Positions 54,167 to 63,236 of a stretch of DNA of 64,000 nt are shown here, piece after piece. The position numbers and the translations under genes are program-made. The notes under the pieces are model-generated. The model made no database searches. It worked only from the letters and a program-made list of their open reading frames with translations, and was not told the origin of the DNA. The stretch spans positions 2,217,317 through 2,281,316 of the forward strand of contig NZ_ADVG01000003.1 in the NCBI RefSeq assembly GCF_000178855.1, written 5' to 3'. Numbering within the stretch: position 1 is the stretch's first letter; each line of letters starts with the position of its first letter. This DNA comes from Ktedonobacter racemifer DSM 44963 (GTDB lineage Bacteria; Chloroflexota; Ktedonobacteria; Ktedonobacterales; Ktedonobacteraceae).

Positions 54167-54358
54167 GTCGACGTTTTCGAAGAAGGTCTAGGATCGTGGA
54201 AGAAGGAAGATCGTCGACTTCAACGCGATGTGTCGACTCCAGAAGAAAACCGTCGACCTCTTGCGAATACTTTCGTGGGTGAAGAAGAACGTCGACCTCT
54301 CGCCAAACCATCGACTTCTGTGGAGGATTGTCGACCTTTGGTGCAAGAAACCGTCGAC
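54167..54358. repeat. Array of GTCGAC boxes, ~19-20 bp apart
   Basis: GTCGAC occurs at 54167, 54213, 54232, 54252, 54291, 54330 and 54353, and a near copy ATCGAC at 54310; most are followed by YTC or CTC. The distances 19, 20, 39, 19, 20, 23 are close to multiples of two helical turns, like plasmid iterons. In frame 2 the boxes encode repeated RRPL/A peptides. Confidence 0.6.
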
Positions 54359-55609
54359 CTGTGCGGCACGCAAACGCAGATCCAGGAGGCCCATACGCGT
54401 ACACACGCGCGTGCGCGCGTTGAATTCAATTCTCTCAATAATCATCAATTACCAAAAAAAGAAATACATGAAAAAAGTGAAGATGAATTGAGAGAACAGG
54501 ATCTTACAAAAAAACAGGTCGATGGTTTGGTGCATACCGCAGAGGAATCAGGTCAATCATTTGCTGCATGCGTTCGCGGGCAAATTATTGATGATTCTTC
54601 TTCCTCGCTTTCTTCGCCAGCGCAAGAAGAGGTCTCTCTTATGACCACGAATGAAGGGGATGAGACTGATGGTCCTTTTCTCTCCCTTCGGGATCAGGTG
54701 GCTGCAATGAAGCGCGTGTATGAACCGGCGACACATGAGATGCTTGAGGCACTGGCTCTGGATTACTCACAGCGCTTTAACCAGAGCAATGAAAACGTTG
54801 GAGTCTATCTCAAGCGTATGCGTGAGCACCCGCAGTGGCTGCATGTGGCGGCGGTGGATGCTTTGGTGCGCACCTGGTTCCCTGATCCCGGACGTCGTGC
54901 GGCTCGATTGCAGGGAGGATGGGTGATCAAGAAATACCGTGAGTATGTTGAAGAGCTGGAAGAGCCTCCCGCCGAAATGGTGGCCTGGGCAGAGTGGATT
55001 CTCAACGGTGGATTGACCTATAACCATCTGGAGTGGATGCTTGAAGTCGCCGCGCGCAGTGGGAGCATCACGCCAGGCGAGGGGAAACGCCCACTTCCTC
55101 ACGAAGTGATCACTGAAGCTGAACGATTGCAGGCGTTCTGGGTAGCAGGTGGCGCACAAGGCCTGGAGCGCTCCGGCTATCTCTTTGTGGATCTTGATGG
55201 AGATTTCTATACCCCTCAGGACTACGAGAGGTATCGCCAGGTGGCGGTGAACGAGGTGCTTTCCACCCCCTATGACCCTAGTGATTCCCAGGTGATGTAT
55301 GAGATCCAGACCTATCTGGCTTGGGCGGAGTCTCAGAGGCTTCCTGCGGAAGAAGAGCAGCCCCTCCTGACCGATTTGCCACGCCCGTTACAGCAATGGG
55401 TGAGTGCATTGGGCAAGCGTATTGATACAGGTCACTACAGCATTGGCGTGCGTTTGGCTCCTCGAAGTCGTCGACGTGTCATTGAAATTCGAGAGAAGTC
55501 GACGTTCGGACAGGTCTGGCATCTGGCCAACCAACAACAAATTCTTCAGTGGTTGCAGCAGTATGGTTCTTTTTCGGTGGAACAAGAGTTGATACATAAG
55601 AGCAGCTGA
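54230..55609 (+). CDS. Large protein of unknown function, downstream half of the replication-like locus
   Basis: 459 residues from GTG 54230 to TGA; the frame is open from 54155, so the real start is uncertain and may lie in a shifted upstream gene. The first ~130 residues are low complexity with RRPLA repeats and a Ser-rich stretch. The folded part (from LSLRDQVAAMKRVYEP) has helical segments VAAVDALVRTWFPDPGRRAA RL, EMVAWAEWILNGGLTYNHLE and ends YGSFSVEQELIHKSS. No known family. Possible relation to DnaD-like or Rep proteins is a guess from position and the winged helix upstream. Confidence 0.5.
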   Translation: MSTPEENRRPLANTFVGEEERRPLAKPSTSVEDCRPLVQETVDLCGTQTQIQEAHTRTHARARVEFNSLNNHQLPKKEIHEKSEDELREQDLTKKQVDGLVHTAEESGQSFAACVRGQIIDDSSSSLSSPAQEEVSLMTTNEGDETDGPFLSLRDQVAAMKRVYEPATHEMLEALALDYSQRFNQSNENVGVYLKRMREHPQWLHVAAVDALVRTWFPDPGRRAARLQGGWVIKKYREYVEELEEPPAEMVAWAEWILNGGLTYNHLEWMLEVAARSGSITPGEGKRPLPHEVITEAERLQAFWVAGGAQGLERSGYLFVDLDGDFYTPQDYERYRQVAVNEVLSTPYDPSDSQVMYEIQTYLAWAESQRLPAEEEQPLLTDLPRPLQQWVSALGKRIDTGHYSIGVRLAPRSRRRVIEIREKSTFGQVWHLANQQQILQWLQQYGSFSVEQELIHKSS

Positions 55610-55756
55610 CAAGAGAAAATACCAGAGCTAACGACAGAATTTCTTATAGACATTATGGCCTGGATGATATGTAAAGGCTCAATACTCTGGAGAGAAGAAA
55701 TATTTTTGATAAGCGTGTCGAGATACGAATGACACTTTGCGCGGCAGATCGTCCTC

Positions 55757-55835
55757 CTTACAGAAAACCGAGCGAGAAAGCCCCGGTCATTTATGCCGGG
55801 GATGAATCGCCGTTCCTTGTTTGAGGGGTGGGAGG
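55757..55835 (+). repeat. Left end of the tnpB element at 55.7-57.3 kb
   Basis: GAGAAAGCCCCGGTCATTTA with a GCCGGGG hairpin, then GCCGTTCCTTGTTTG and GGGGTGGG. The same order occurs, inverted, at 59465-59535 next to the frameshifted tnpB, and its first 45 bp also at 20459-20503. Confidence 0.6.
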
Positions 55836-55988
55836 CATGGGCTGATAGGCAGGGTCATCCCACGCCAAATAGGCATCTAAGGCCCGGCGTATGATCTCTG
55901 CCATTGGCAAATCTTCCTCCTGGCTTCTCTTTTCAAGTTGTCGTTTTTGTCGTTCTGTGATGTAGATATTCGTTCGTTCTTTTGGCAT
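55791..55988 (-). CDS. Ribbon-helix-helix (CopG-like) protein
   Basis: 65 residues from ATG 55988 with AGAGAGAAG upstream. RTNIYITERQKRQLEKRSQE followed by MAEIIRRALDAYL is the ribbon and the two helices of an RHH DNA-binding protein, as in antitoxins and small repressors. The last ~15 residues (PPTPQTRNGDSSPA) are encoded by the left end of the tnpB element. No toxin gene is adjacent. It is divergent from tnpB at 56069 with 80 bp between them, so it could repress it. Confidence 0.7.
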   Translation of the reverse strand: MPKERTNIYITERQKRQLEKRSQEEDLPMAEIIRRALDAYLAWDDPAYQPMPPTPQTRNGDSSPA

Positions 55989-56004
55989 ACACTTCTCTCT
56001 TTTG

Positions 56005-56034
56005 TTGACATACAACGCTATTAAGGTGTATAAT
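56005..56034 (+). promoter_or_regulatory. Consensus promoter of tnpB
   Basis: TTGACA at 56005-56010, 18 bases, TATAAT at 56029-56034; the start codon is at 56069 with GAAAGGCAAGG before it. Lies in the divergent region shared with the RHH gene. Confidence 0.8.
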
Positions 56035-56068
56035 AGCAGAAAGAATAACGAAAGGCAAGGGTGCAAGG

Positions 56069-57196
56069 ATGCTCATCTACGAGTACAAACTGGATGGCAA
56101 CAAAACACAATACGCCGCCATTGATGAGGCGATCCGTATTGTGCAGTTCATTCGCAACAAGTGCTTGCGCTTGTGGATGGATGAGCACGCCACCAAGAAT
56201 GACTTGCAGTGCTATTGTGCCGTCCTTGCCAAATCGTTCCCCTTTGCTTCCTCTCTCAATTCTCAGGCACGTCAAGCCAGTGCCGACCGAGCGTGGTCTG
56301 CCATTGCTCGCTTTTATGACAACTGCAAAGCCAAGAAGCCAGGGAAGAAGGGGTATCCCAAGTTCCAGAAAGACAACCGCTCGGTAGAGTTCAAAACAAC
56401 TGGATGGAAGCTAGACCCTGATGGTCGGCATATCACCTTCACTGATGGGTGCGGCATCGGTCGTCTTCGCCTGATTGGCACGCGTGACATTGAAACCTTC
56501 CCTGTGAAACAGATCAAGCGGGTTCGCATTATCAAGCGTGCCAATGGCTACTATGTTCAGTTTGCCGCGCAGACAGATCGCCACATTGAACACGCCCCCA
56601 CTGGCAAGCAGGTTGGTATCGACGTTGGTTTGAAAGCCTTCTACACCGACTCTGAGGGAGCAACCGTCGAGAATCCGCGCCACTACCGCAAGGCAGAGAA
56701 GCGCCTCAAGCGGCTGCAACGCCGTCTCTCCAAGAAACAGAAAAGATCAGCCAATCGTAAGAAAGCTCGTCAAGCCGTTGCCAAAGCGCATTTGAAAGTT
56801 CAAAGGCAGCGTGAAGATTTCGCTCGCAAGGCAGCGAACACGCTCGTCTCGTCTCACGACCTGATTGCCTTTGAAGAGTTGCAGATCCGCAATATGGTCA
56901 GAAACCGCCACCTCTCCAAGAGTATTCACGACGCTGGCTGGGGACGGTTTCTCTTGTGGGTAAACTACTACGCCGCATTGCATGGTATCCCTGTTGTGGC
57001 AGTCTCACCCCAGTTCACCAGCCAGAACTGTTCAGCGTGTGGCATGCTCGTCAAGAAGAGCTTGAGCGTGCGTACCCACATCTGCACACGTTGCGGCGTG
57101 GTGCTGGATCGAGATCATAATGCGGCGTTGAACATTTTGCAAAAAGCTCTCAGTACCATAGGGCATATGGGAACTGATGCACCTCTGAGTGCATGA
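56069..57196 (+). CDS. tnpB: TnpB, RNA-guided nuclease family
   Basis: 375 residues, unbroken. Start MLIYEYKLDGNKTQYAAIDE, RuvC Asp in VGIDVGLKAFYTDS, Glu in LIAFEELQIRNMVRN, zinc ribbon CSACGM and CTRCGV, last Asp in LDRDHNAALNILQKAL. Of usual size. A right-end hairpin AATCCCCCGCGATGTATCCG follows at about 57267, the place where the guide RNA would be encoded. No tnpA nearby. A divergent RHH gene shares its promoter region. Confidence 0.92.
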   Translation: MLIYEYKLDGNKTQYAAIDEAIRIVQFIRNKCLRLWMDEHATKNDLQCYCAVLAKSFPFASSLNSQARQASADRAWSAIARFYDNCKAKKPGKKGYPKFQKDNRSVEFKTTGWKLDPDGRHITFTDGCGIGRLRLIGTRDIETFPVKQIKRVRIIKRANGYYVQFAAQTDRHIEHAPTGKQVGIDVGLKAFYTDSEGATVENPRHYRKAEKRLKRLQRRLSKKQKRSANRKKARQAVAKAHLKVQRQREDFARKAANTLVSSHDLIAFEELQIRNMVRNRHLSKSIHDAGWGRFLLWVNYYAALHGIPVVAVSPQFTSQNCSACGMLVKKSLSVRTHICTRCGVVLDRDHNAALNILQKALSTIGHMGTDAPLSA

Positions 57197-57588
57197 AACG
57201 CTTCTGGACAGGAGGGCCGCTACTGTCTCTCAGCAATGGGAGTCAGCAAGCCGCCTGGATGAAGGAAGAATCCCCCGCGATGTATCCGGGGGAGTGTCAA
57301 TCCGCTACGGTGGTGTTTGGAAGAAGCATGGGCGGCTGTCGTTCATGCTGTTTTCTCGCCAATGTGGTGTGTCACTTGATCGATCTGCTTGTGCTGCTCC
57401 TCATTCCCAAAACACTTGTCACCTGTGAGGAAATGAGGTATACTCAACAAGAAAAATAGCTGTTGATTTTTCTTTGAATCACTCCTCAATCAGCATACAT
57501 GGAGCAGTCGGTGGAATTTGTCTGCGTTGTGGGGACTTCCTGGGAGACTGAAACCTCCCCGGCATGAATGCGCGGGGGGTCCTGTTGC
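57197..57588. other. Right ends of two neighbouring tnpB elements
   Basis: No gene. It holds the right end of the intact tnpB element (hairpin CCCCCGCGATGTATCCGGGGG near 57268-57290) and, facing it, the right end of the frameshifted one (GCCGGGG hairpin near 57556-57582). Confidence 0.5.
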
Positions 57589-59129
57589 TCACCCACCGTT
57601 TCCTTGCTCACCTGACGGAGAACAAGGCTCTTGGTGGGGATAAGCAGGACTTTCGAGCCGACGCGCTCCGGCACGGACAGCTTTGCCAGAAGCCAGCAAG
57701 CCCATGCTTCGGGGCAGCACTTGCCCCTCATTCGCACGTTGTTGCAGCCCCTCCATCACGGCTCGCAGGCGCGGCTCCGCACCTTCCCAGACGTGCTGGG
57801 TGACAGAGGGGATGGTGTGTTCCGGTTCCAGGTGGGCCAGCAAAAAGGCCGAGTACAAATCGCGTTGCACCGGCCCTAAGCCGCAAGGGCAGTGGTGCCA
57901 GCGTTGTGATCTCGGTTTCTTCACATACCGCCCACAGTGATGGCAATACTGACTCAGTTTGGTCTTGAAAGCAGAAACTTCGCCCAGGGTGCCGCCAGTT
58001 TTTGCAACTATGCGGGCCAAATGCGCTAGAAACAGCCCTGGGGCGCGAAGTCCAATACTCTTGCCATACTGCTTCTGCCATCCTTTGAACGAGGTTTTTT
58101 CGATGGTGATGGTATTACCCACCTGGGCAATGCGATGCGCGAGGTTGCCATGGAGACTTTTGCGGTGCGCGGCGAGTCTGCGCTCCAGGTTGGCATGCTG
58201 TCTCCTGGTTGCTTGATACCTCTTGCTCTCTTTCCAGGGCAAGCGTGCTTTGCCCTGTTTCTTGATGCGTCCCATCTCGTCGTAGTTTCCTGGATTGTTT
58301 GCACGACGCTGTCGTTCCATCCTGCGTTGCAAGCGCCGCTTTTGTTGAGCATCAGGAACCAGCCCCTCACAGAACGCCACAAGATCGGCGTCGCCATCGC
58401 GCGGGACAATCGCCAGTGTGGAGGGGCCAATATCCAAACCAATCGTATCGGTTCTTCCCTCCATGTGCTTGGGCTTGACGAACGCATGACCCTCTCGCGA
58501 CCAGTTGCACGACATAGCGGTTGCCGTCATGGTCAGCGCCCTGTGCTCGTGGAGAGGAGGCTTTGCGGCGGACCAGGCGCACATACTTGATGGGGTGGTG
58601 CAGACCATGCTGGACAACAGGATCACGCCAGTCGATGATCGCCGGGATCACTTCTGTATTCCAGAGGAGAAAGCCTCCATCGCCCACACCTGGGTCAAGG
58701 AGAAAGCGCAGGCCAACATCGTTGCGCTTGCCCTCGACGCTATCGATGCCGCGTCCTTGACTGCGAAAGCGGACTCGTTTGGCTTTGCCCACACAGACGC
58801 TACTCTACCGCGTGATACGCCCGGCTTGCCAGTGTTTGGGCCATGGTACTGTCAATGTGATCAGCGATCCAGGAGGCACGAGCACGTTTCGCGTACTCAT
58901 GCAGGGCGTACTCCGAAAAGTGATGCTTTGTACGCACATGAGAAAACGCCTGAGTTCGTTCTTGCCTGTGAGTACGAGGAATGGCACAGGCTTTGCTCCA
59001 GGCAGGATCGTTACGCATCCGCCTGAGTCGCTTGTTGGCTTCTCCAAGCAGCGCGTTATACAGCTGCCGAGCAGCCTCCAAGTGAGCGCGCAAGCGCTGC
59101 TCCTGGCTCCAGTCCACGTGCAGGGGCAC
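57589..59129 (-). pseudogene. tnpB: tnpB with two frameshifts
   Basis: Three frames in succession on the minus strand give one TnpB: 59129-58800 (VDWSQEQRLRAHLEAARQLY ... LASRAYHAVE), then about 58800-58500 (VCVGKAKRVRFRSQGRGIDS ... HPIKYVRLVRRK), then to 57589 (IGLDIGPSTLAIVPRDG, the RuvC Asp; TITIEKTSFKGW, the Glu; CHHCGRY and CPCG; VQRDLYSAFLLAHL, the last Asp). Frameshifts lie near 58800 and 58500. The catalytic residues remain but no full protein can be made. Start GTG at 59129 is uncertain. Confidence 0.8.
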
Positions 59130-59609
59130 TTCGAGGAGAAACGTTGGGGTCGCGGGCTCGCTTCATGGGGTGCTCAGCCTCTCTCTGTCTTTTTGCATGG
59201 GGTGCACATGCAAAAGCTCACGTCCCCTGCCATCTGCGCAAAACGATCGCATCCCGGCCTGATCAGCACCGTTTTCGCCGCATCGTCCAGTCTCGCGTTC
59301 CCACAGGGGGAAGACGAGGTTCTCTCGTCCGACTCACCCCCGTATCAGTCCCGTTGCTGGGAATGTCGGCCACCGACGAGAGCGCGGTGCCGATCACGGC
59401 AAGTTAGAACAAGTGTGCTACAGCCAGCAACTCCTGTCAAGTTTGGAGAAACCATCCTCGATTGCTCCCCCACCTACCCCCCAAACAAGGAACGGCTTTT
59501 CATCCCCCCGGATGGAATCGCGGGGGCTTTCAAGCCCAACTTTTTGTAAATGGGTTCCGAAACTGGTTCTCATTGCTTTTGCCCGGTAGAAGAAATACGA
59601 ATGAGACGC
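59130..59609. other. Left end of the frameshifted tnpB element and spacer to rpoB
   Basis: No gene supported. 59465-59535 is the left end of the tnpB element (complement of GAAAGCCCC...GGGG...GCCGTTCCTTGTTTG), as at 55757-55835. Confidence 0.45.
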
Positions 59610-59650
59610 AAAAAGACAGAGAGTCCAAGCTTAACAAGCTTGAACTCTCT
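59609..59650 (-). terminator. Intrinsic terminator of rpoB
   Basis: Stem AGAGAGTCCAAGCTT with its near-complement AAGCTTGAACTCTCT (59618-59632, 59636-59650; one mismatched pair region), 3-base loop, and TCTTTTT on the minus strand. It lies 95 bp behind the rpoB stop. Confidence 0.85.
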
Positions 59651-59744
59651 CTACTCATTGAGCGTTTTTCCCTCTGCTCGGTGGCATTCCAAAAGTGGTG
59701 GGATCAAACAATGAGCTACAACCCGCCGATATGCTGTAGTGACA

Positions 59745-62700
59745 TTACTGGTCTCCTTCGAAACCGGACAAGTTGATACCAAGCTCTGGCATCACATCGT
59801 TCGAGGTGTCCTCAACAAACTGAATCTTCTGCTCGTCCTCGTTGAGCACCTCAACGTTGATGCCGAGACTCTGCAATTCTTTGACCAACACCTTAAAGGA
59901 CTCCGGTACTCCTGGCTCCATGATGTTTTCGCCCTTGACGATGGCCTCATACGTTTTCACGCGGCCTACCACGTCGTCCGACTTCACTGTCAAAATTTCT
60001 TGCAGGATATTTGCTGCACCATAGGCTTCCAGCGCCCACACTTCCATTTCGCCGAAGCGCTGTCCACCGAATTGTGCCTTACCACCCAACGGCTGTTGGG
60101 TGATCAAGCTGTATGGTCCAGTCGAGCGAGCATGAACTTTATCTTCAACCAGGTGGTGCAGTTTCAACATATAGGTATAGCCGACGGTCACTGGATGATC
60201 GAACGGCTCACCAGTACGTCCATCATAGAGTTGTACCTTACCGCTCTCAGGCAAGCCCGCACGCCGTAACATCTCTTCAATGTCTTCCTCGGTCGCGCCA
60301 TCAAAGACCGGAGTCGCGATCTTGAAGCCAAGCACGCTGGCAGCCCAGCCCAGGTGCGTCTCCATGATCTGACCGATGTTCATACGGTGCGGCACGCCCA
60401 GGGGGTTCAGAATGATATCCACCGGCGTTCCATCGGGCAGGAAGGGCATATCCTCAATCGGCAAGACACGCGAGATGACGCCTTTATTTCCGTGGCGTCC
60501 CGCCATCTTGTCGCCCGCGCCAATCTTACGCTTCTGCGCGATGCTAACGCGAACAAGCTGGTTGACGCCTGGCGAGAGCTCGTCACCCGCCTCACGCGAG
60601 AAGACTTTGACTTCGATGACTTTCCCGCGCTCGCCGTGCGGCATGCGCAGCGATGTGTCTTTGACTTCGCGGGCCTTTTCACCGAAGATAGCACGCAGCA
60701 GCTTCTCTTCTGCCGTCAACTCAGTCTCACCTTTAGGGGTGATTTTGCCCACCAGGATATCCTGCGCGCCAACTTCAGCACCGACATAGATGATGCCGCG
60801 CTCGTCCAGATTGCGCAGGCCTTCTTCACCGACGTTGGGAATGTCGCGGGTGATCTCCTCAGGCCCCAGCTTGGTGTCGCGGGCATCTACCTCGTATTTC
60901 TCGATATGGATAGACGTAAAGAGATCTTCACGTACGATACGCTCACTGATCAGGATAGCGTCCTCAAAGTTGCCGCCCTCCCAGCTCATAAAGGCGACCA
61001 GAACGTTCTGGCCAAGTGCCAACTCGCCAAGTTCGGTCGAGGAGCCATCGGCGATCACCTGACCCGCGCTCACATAGTCGCCCTTCTTGACGATAGGACG
61101 CTGGTTGATGCAGGTACCATTATTCGAACGTACAAACTTGCGCAGCGTATGCGTATACAGTTCGCCACTCTGATCCATGATTTCGATCTTGCGTGCGGTC
61201 GAGGAGACGACCTCACCGCTCGCCTGAGCCACGATCACCTGGCCGGAGTCAACGGCTACCTGACGCTCGATACCTGTACCACAGATCGGCGACTGAGTCC
61301 GCAGTAGAGGTACCGCCTGGCGTTGCATGTTCGCGCCCATCAGTGCGCGGTTCACGTCGTCATGCTCCAGGAAGGGGATCAGCGCGGTCGCGACGCTCAC
61401 GGTCTGGCGCGGCGAAACATCCATGTAGTCAATAGTATCCGAGGGAACCTCGGTAAACTCACCCTGATAGCGAGCCAACACCCGATTATCAGCGAATTCG
61501 CTGATAGCTGTCAAAGGAGCGTTCGCCTGGGCGATATAATAGTTCTCTTCGTTGTCAGCGGTATGATAATCGACATCATCGGTCACATACGGCTTGACAC
61601 TCAAGGGTGTATCACCTAAGAATGACAGCTTCTTGAGCAGCTCCTCATCAACACGCACGGGATTGTTGCACTTGAGCAGCACCTCGCCATCCTCGGTGAC
61701 GATATCCTCGCGCCTCCCATAATAGCCACGCAGTTCGCGACCAAGCAGGCGCATATCGGTAGCGGGAAGATGCTTAACGACGCGCCGATAGGGCGTCTCA
61801 ATGAAACCATATGGGTTGATCTGACCATAGGTCGCCAGGTTCCCAATCAGACCAATGTTTGGACCTTCAGGCGTCTCAATCGGGCAGATGCGGCCATAGT
61901 GTGACTCGTGTACGTCACGTACATCAAAACCTGCGCGGTCACGTGAGAGACCACCGGGACCCAGGGCCGAGAGACGACGCTTGACACCGATCTCCGCCAG
62001 GGCATTGGTTTGTTCCATAAACTGCGAGAGCTGGCTGCCACCGAAGAACTCCTTTATCGCTGCAACCACCGGGCGAATATTGATCAACGCGTTTGGCGTG
62101 GCCTGCCCAGGCTCCTGGATGCTCATGCGCTCTTTCACCACGCGCTCCATACGTAGCAGACCAACGCGGAACTGACTCTGGATCAGCTCACCCACGCAAC
62201 GCACGCGGCGGTTGCCCAGGTGGTCGATGTCATCCTTGCGTCCACGCCCATTGTTGAGCGAGACCAGGCGCCGGATAAGCGCCACCAGGTCGTCCTGCGT
62301 CAGAATGCGCTGGCTCTGCGGAATCGAAAGGTCCAGCTTACGGTTCAACTTATAGCGACCAACGTTGCCCAGTTCGTAGCGGCGTGGATTGAAGAAGAGG
62401 TTCTTCACCAGGGAGCGCGCGTTGTCCAGGGTGGCGGGATCGCCAGGACGCAGCTTCTTGTACAGCTCCAGGAGGGCCTCCTCCTCCTTCTTCACGGGAT
62501 CGCGGTCCAGGGTCGCCTGGATATAGCGGATGACCGGGTCGTTATCTACCCTGGCGAAGGCATCGAGAATGCCCTGGTCGGTCGAGAGGTCCAGGTCCTC
62601 CACATGCCAGTGCTCTTTGGCCAGGCGCGAAATGGCACGCAACAGGGTCGTTACAGGTAGCTTACGTTTGCGGTCGATCTTGACTGTGAGCAGGTTTTTA

Positions 62701-63236
62701 TTGCTGGTCTCAAACTCCAGCCAGGCACCACGCCCAGGAATCAACTTTGCGGCAAAGAGTTTTTTACCAGTCGTTGCATCCTCGTCCACTGTGTAGTAGA
62801 CGCCGGGGGAACGCACCAACTGACTCACCACAACGCGCTCGGCACCATTGATAATGAAGGTACCAGCCTTTGTCATCAACGGGAAGTCACCCATAAAGAT
62901 GTCCTTCTCGATGATTTCACCTGTCTCTTTATTAATCAGGCGAGCCTTCACATTGAGGGGTGCGGCATAGGTCGCGTCACGGTCGCGGCACTCATCCTCG
63001 TCATACTTTGGCTTGCCAAAGGGTTCAGGAGGGACAATAAATTCCAGGCTGAGGTTTTTGCCGGTAAAGTCTTCAATAGGAGAAATTTCTGCGAAAAGTT
63101 CGCGGAGACCTTCCTTCTTGAACCATTCAAAGGAGTCGAGCTGAATCTGAATTAGGCCAGGCATTGGCCGTATATCCGGAATACGCGCAAAGGAGACGCG
63201 TTCCGGTAATAGAACAGGTTGCTTGCTTGCCTTCAT
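59745..63236 (-). CDS. rpoB: DNA-directed RNA polymerase subunit beta
   Basis: 1163 residues, complete and unbroken. Starts MKASKQPVLLPERVSFARIP, with the protrusion and lobe regions following, the rifampicin-binding segment GGSQLSQFMEQTNALAEIGVKRRLSALGPGGL, then ETPEGPNIGLIGNLA, the conserved GRHGNKGVISRVLP and the C-terminal clamp segment GGKAQFGGQRFGEMEVWALEA. The Ser and His positions of the rifampicin pocket look wild-type (SQLSQFMEQTN; KRRLSALGP, with Lys for His as in some phyla). The size without large lineage inserts fits Chloroflexota. Unusually, rpoC does not follow and no ribosomal protein gene precedes it. Confidence 0.97.
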   Translation of the reverse strand: MKASKQPVLLPERVSFARIPDIRPMPGLIQIQLDSFEWFKKEGLRELFAEISPIEDFTGKNLSLEFIVPPEPFGKPKYDEDECRDRDATYAAPLNVKARLINKETGEIIEKDIFMGDFPLMTKAGTFIINGAERVVVSQLVRSPGVYYTVDEDATTGKKLFAAKLIPGRGAWLEFETSNKNLLTVKIDRKRKLPVTTLLRAISRLAKEHWHVEDLDLSTDQGILDAFARVDNDPVIRYIQATLDRDPVKKEEEALLELYKKLRPGDPATLDNARSLVKNLFFNPRRYELGNVGRYKLNRKLDLSIPQSQRILTQDDLVALIRRLVSLNNGRGRKDDIDHLGNRRVRCVGELIQSQFRVGLLRMERVVKERMSIQEPGQATPNALINIRPVVAAIKEFFGGSQLSQFMEQTNALAEIGVKRRLSALGPGGLSRDRAGFDVRDVHESHYGRICPIETPEGPNIGLIGNLATYGQINPYGFIETPYRRVVKHLPATDMRLLGRELRGYYGRREDIVTEDGEVLLKCNNPVRVDEELLKKLSFLGDTPLSVKPYVTDDVDYHTADNEENYYIAQANAPLTAISEFADNRVLARYQGEFTEVPSDTIDYMDVSPRQTVSVATALIPFLEHDDVNRALMGANMQRQAVPLLRTQSPICGTGIERQVAVDSGQVIVAQASGEVVSSTARKIEIMDQSGELYTHTLRKFVRSNNGTCINQRPIVKKGDYVSAGQVIADGSSTELGELALGQNVLVAFMSWEGGNFEDAILISERIVREDLFTSIHIEKYEVDARDTKLGPEEITRDIPNVGEEGLRNLDERGIIYVGAEVGAQDILVGKITPKGETELTAEEKLLRAIFGEKAREVKDTSLRMPHGERGKVIEVKVFSREAGDELSPGVNQLVRVSIAQKRKIGAGDKMAGRHGNKGVISRVLPIEDMPFLPDGTPVDIILNPLGVPHRMNIGQIMETHLGWAASVLGFKIATPVFDGATEEDIEEMLRRAGLPESGKVQLYDGRTGEPFDHPVTVGYTYMLKLHHLVEDKVHARSTGPYSLITQQPLGGKAQFGGQRFGEMEVWALEAYGAANILQEILTVKSDDVVGRVKTYEAIVKGENIMEPGVPESFKVLVKELQSLGINVEVLNEDEQKIQFVEDTSNDVMPELGINLSGFEGDQ

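Larger units (their letters stand above)
51424..54282 (+). pseudogene. Replication-initiator-like or winged-helix protein, split by a tnpB element
   Basis: Two pieces joined in frame: 51424-52106 (ends ...HASQM) and 53895-54282 (TERHGQLSGKEDQVGRTVER LTAMM...). The N-terminal piece contains LRAFCTSPSLVWPWCYDTTTKY and ISVLQAAGLLLKVKQPKGMGTTYYF, which looks like a winged helix of the kind found in plasmid replication proteins. I cannot assign a family. After ~54155 a different frame continues as a long protein (54230-55609), so an additional frameshift may separate two halves of one gene. Iteron-like GTCGAC boxes lie in the overlap. Confidence 0.5.

Noticed and set aside
54166..54360. CRISPR array
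   Set aside because: Repeated unit is only 6-9 bp, spacers are irregular, and no cas genes are near; iteron-like boxes fit better.
54188..54448. Minus-strand frame with repeated RST peptides
   Set aside because: It is the complement of the GTCGAC array and has no start signals.
58505..59549. Long plus-strand frames opposite the frameshifted tnpB
   Set aside because: They are complementary to a clear TnpB coding sequence; no similarity of their own.
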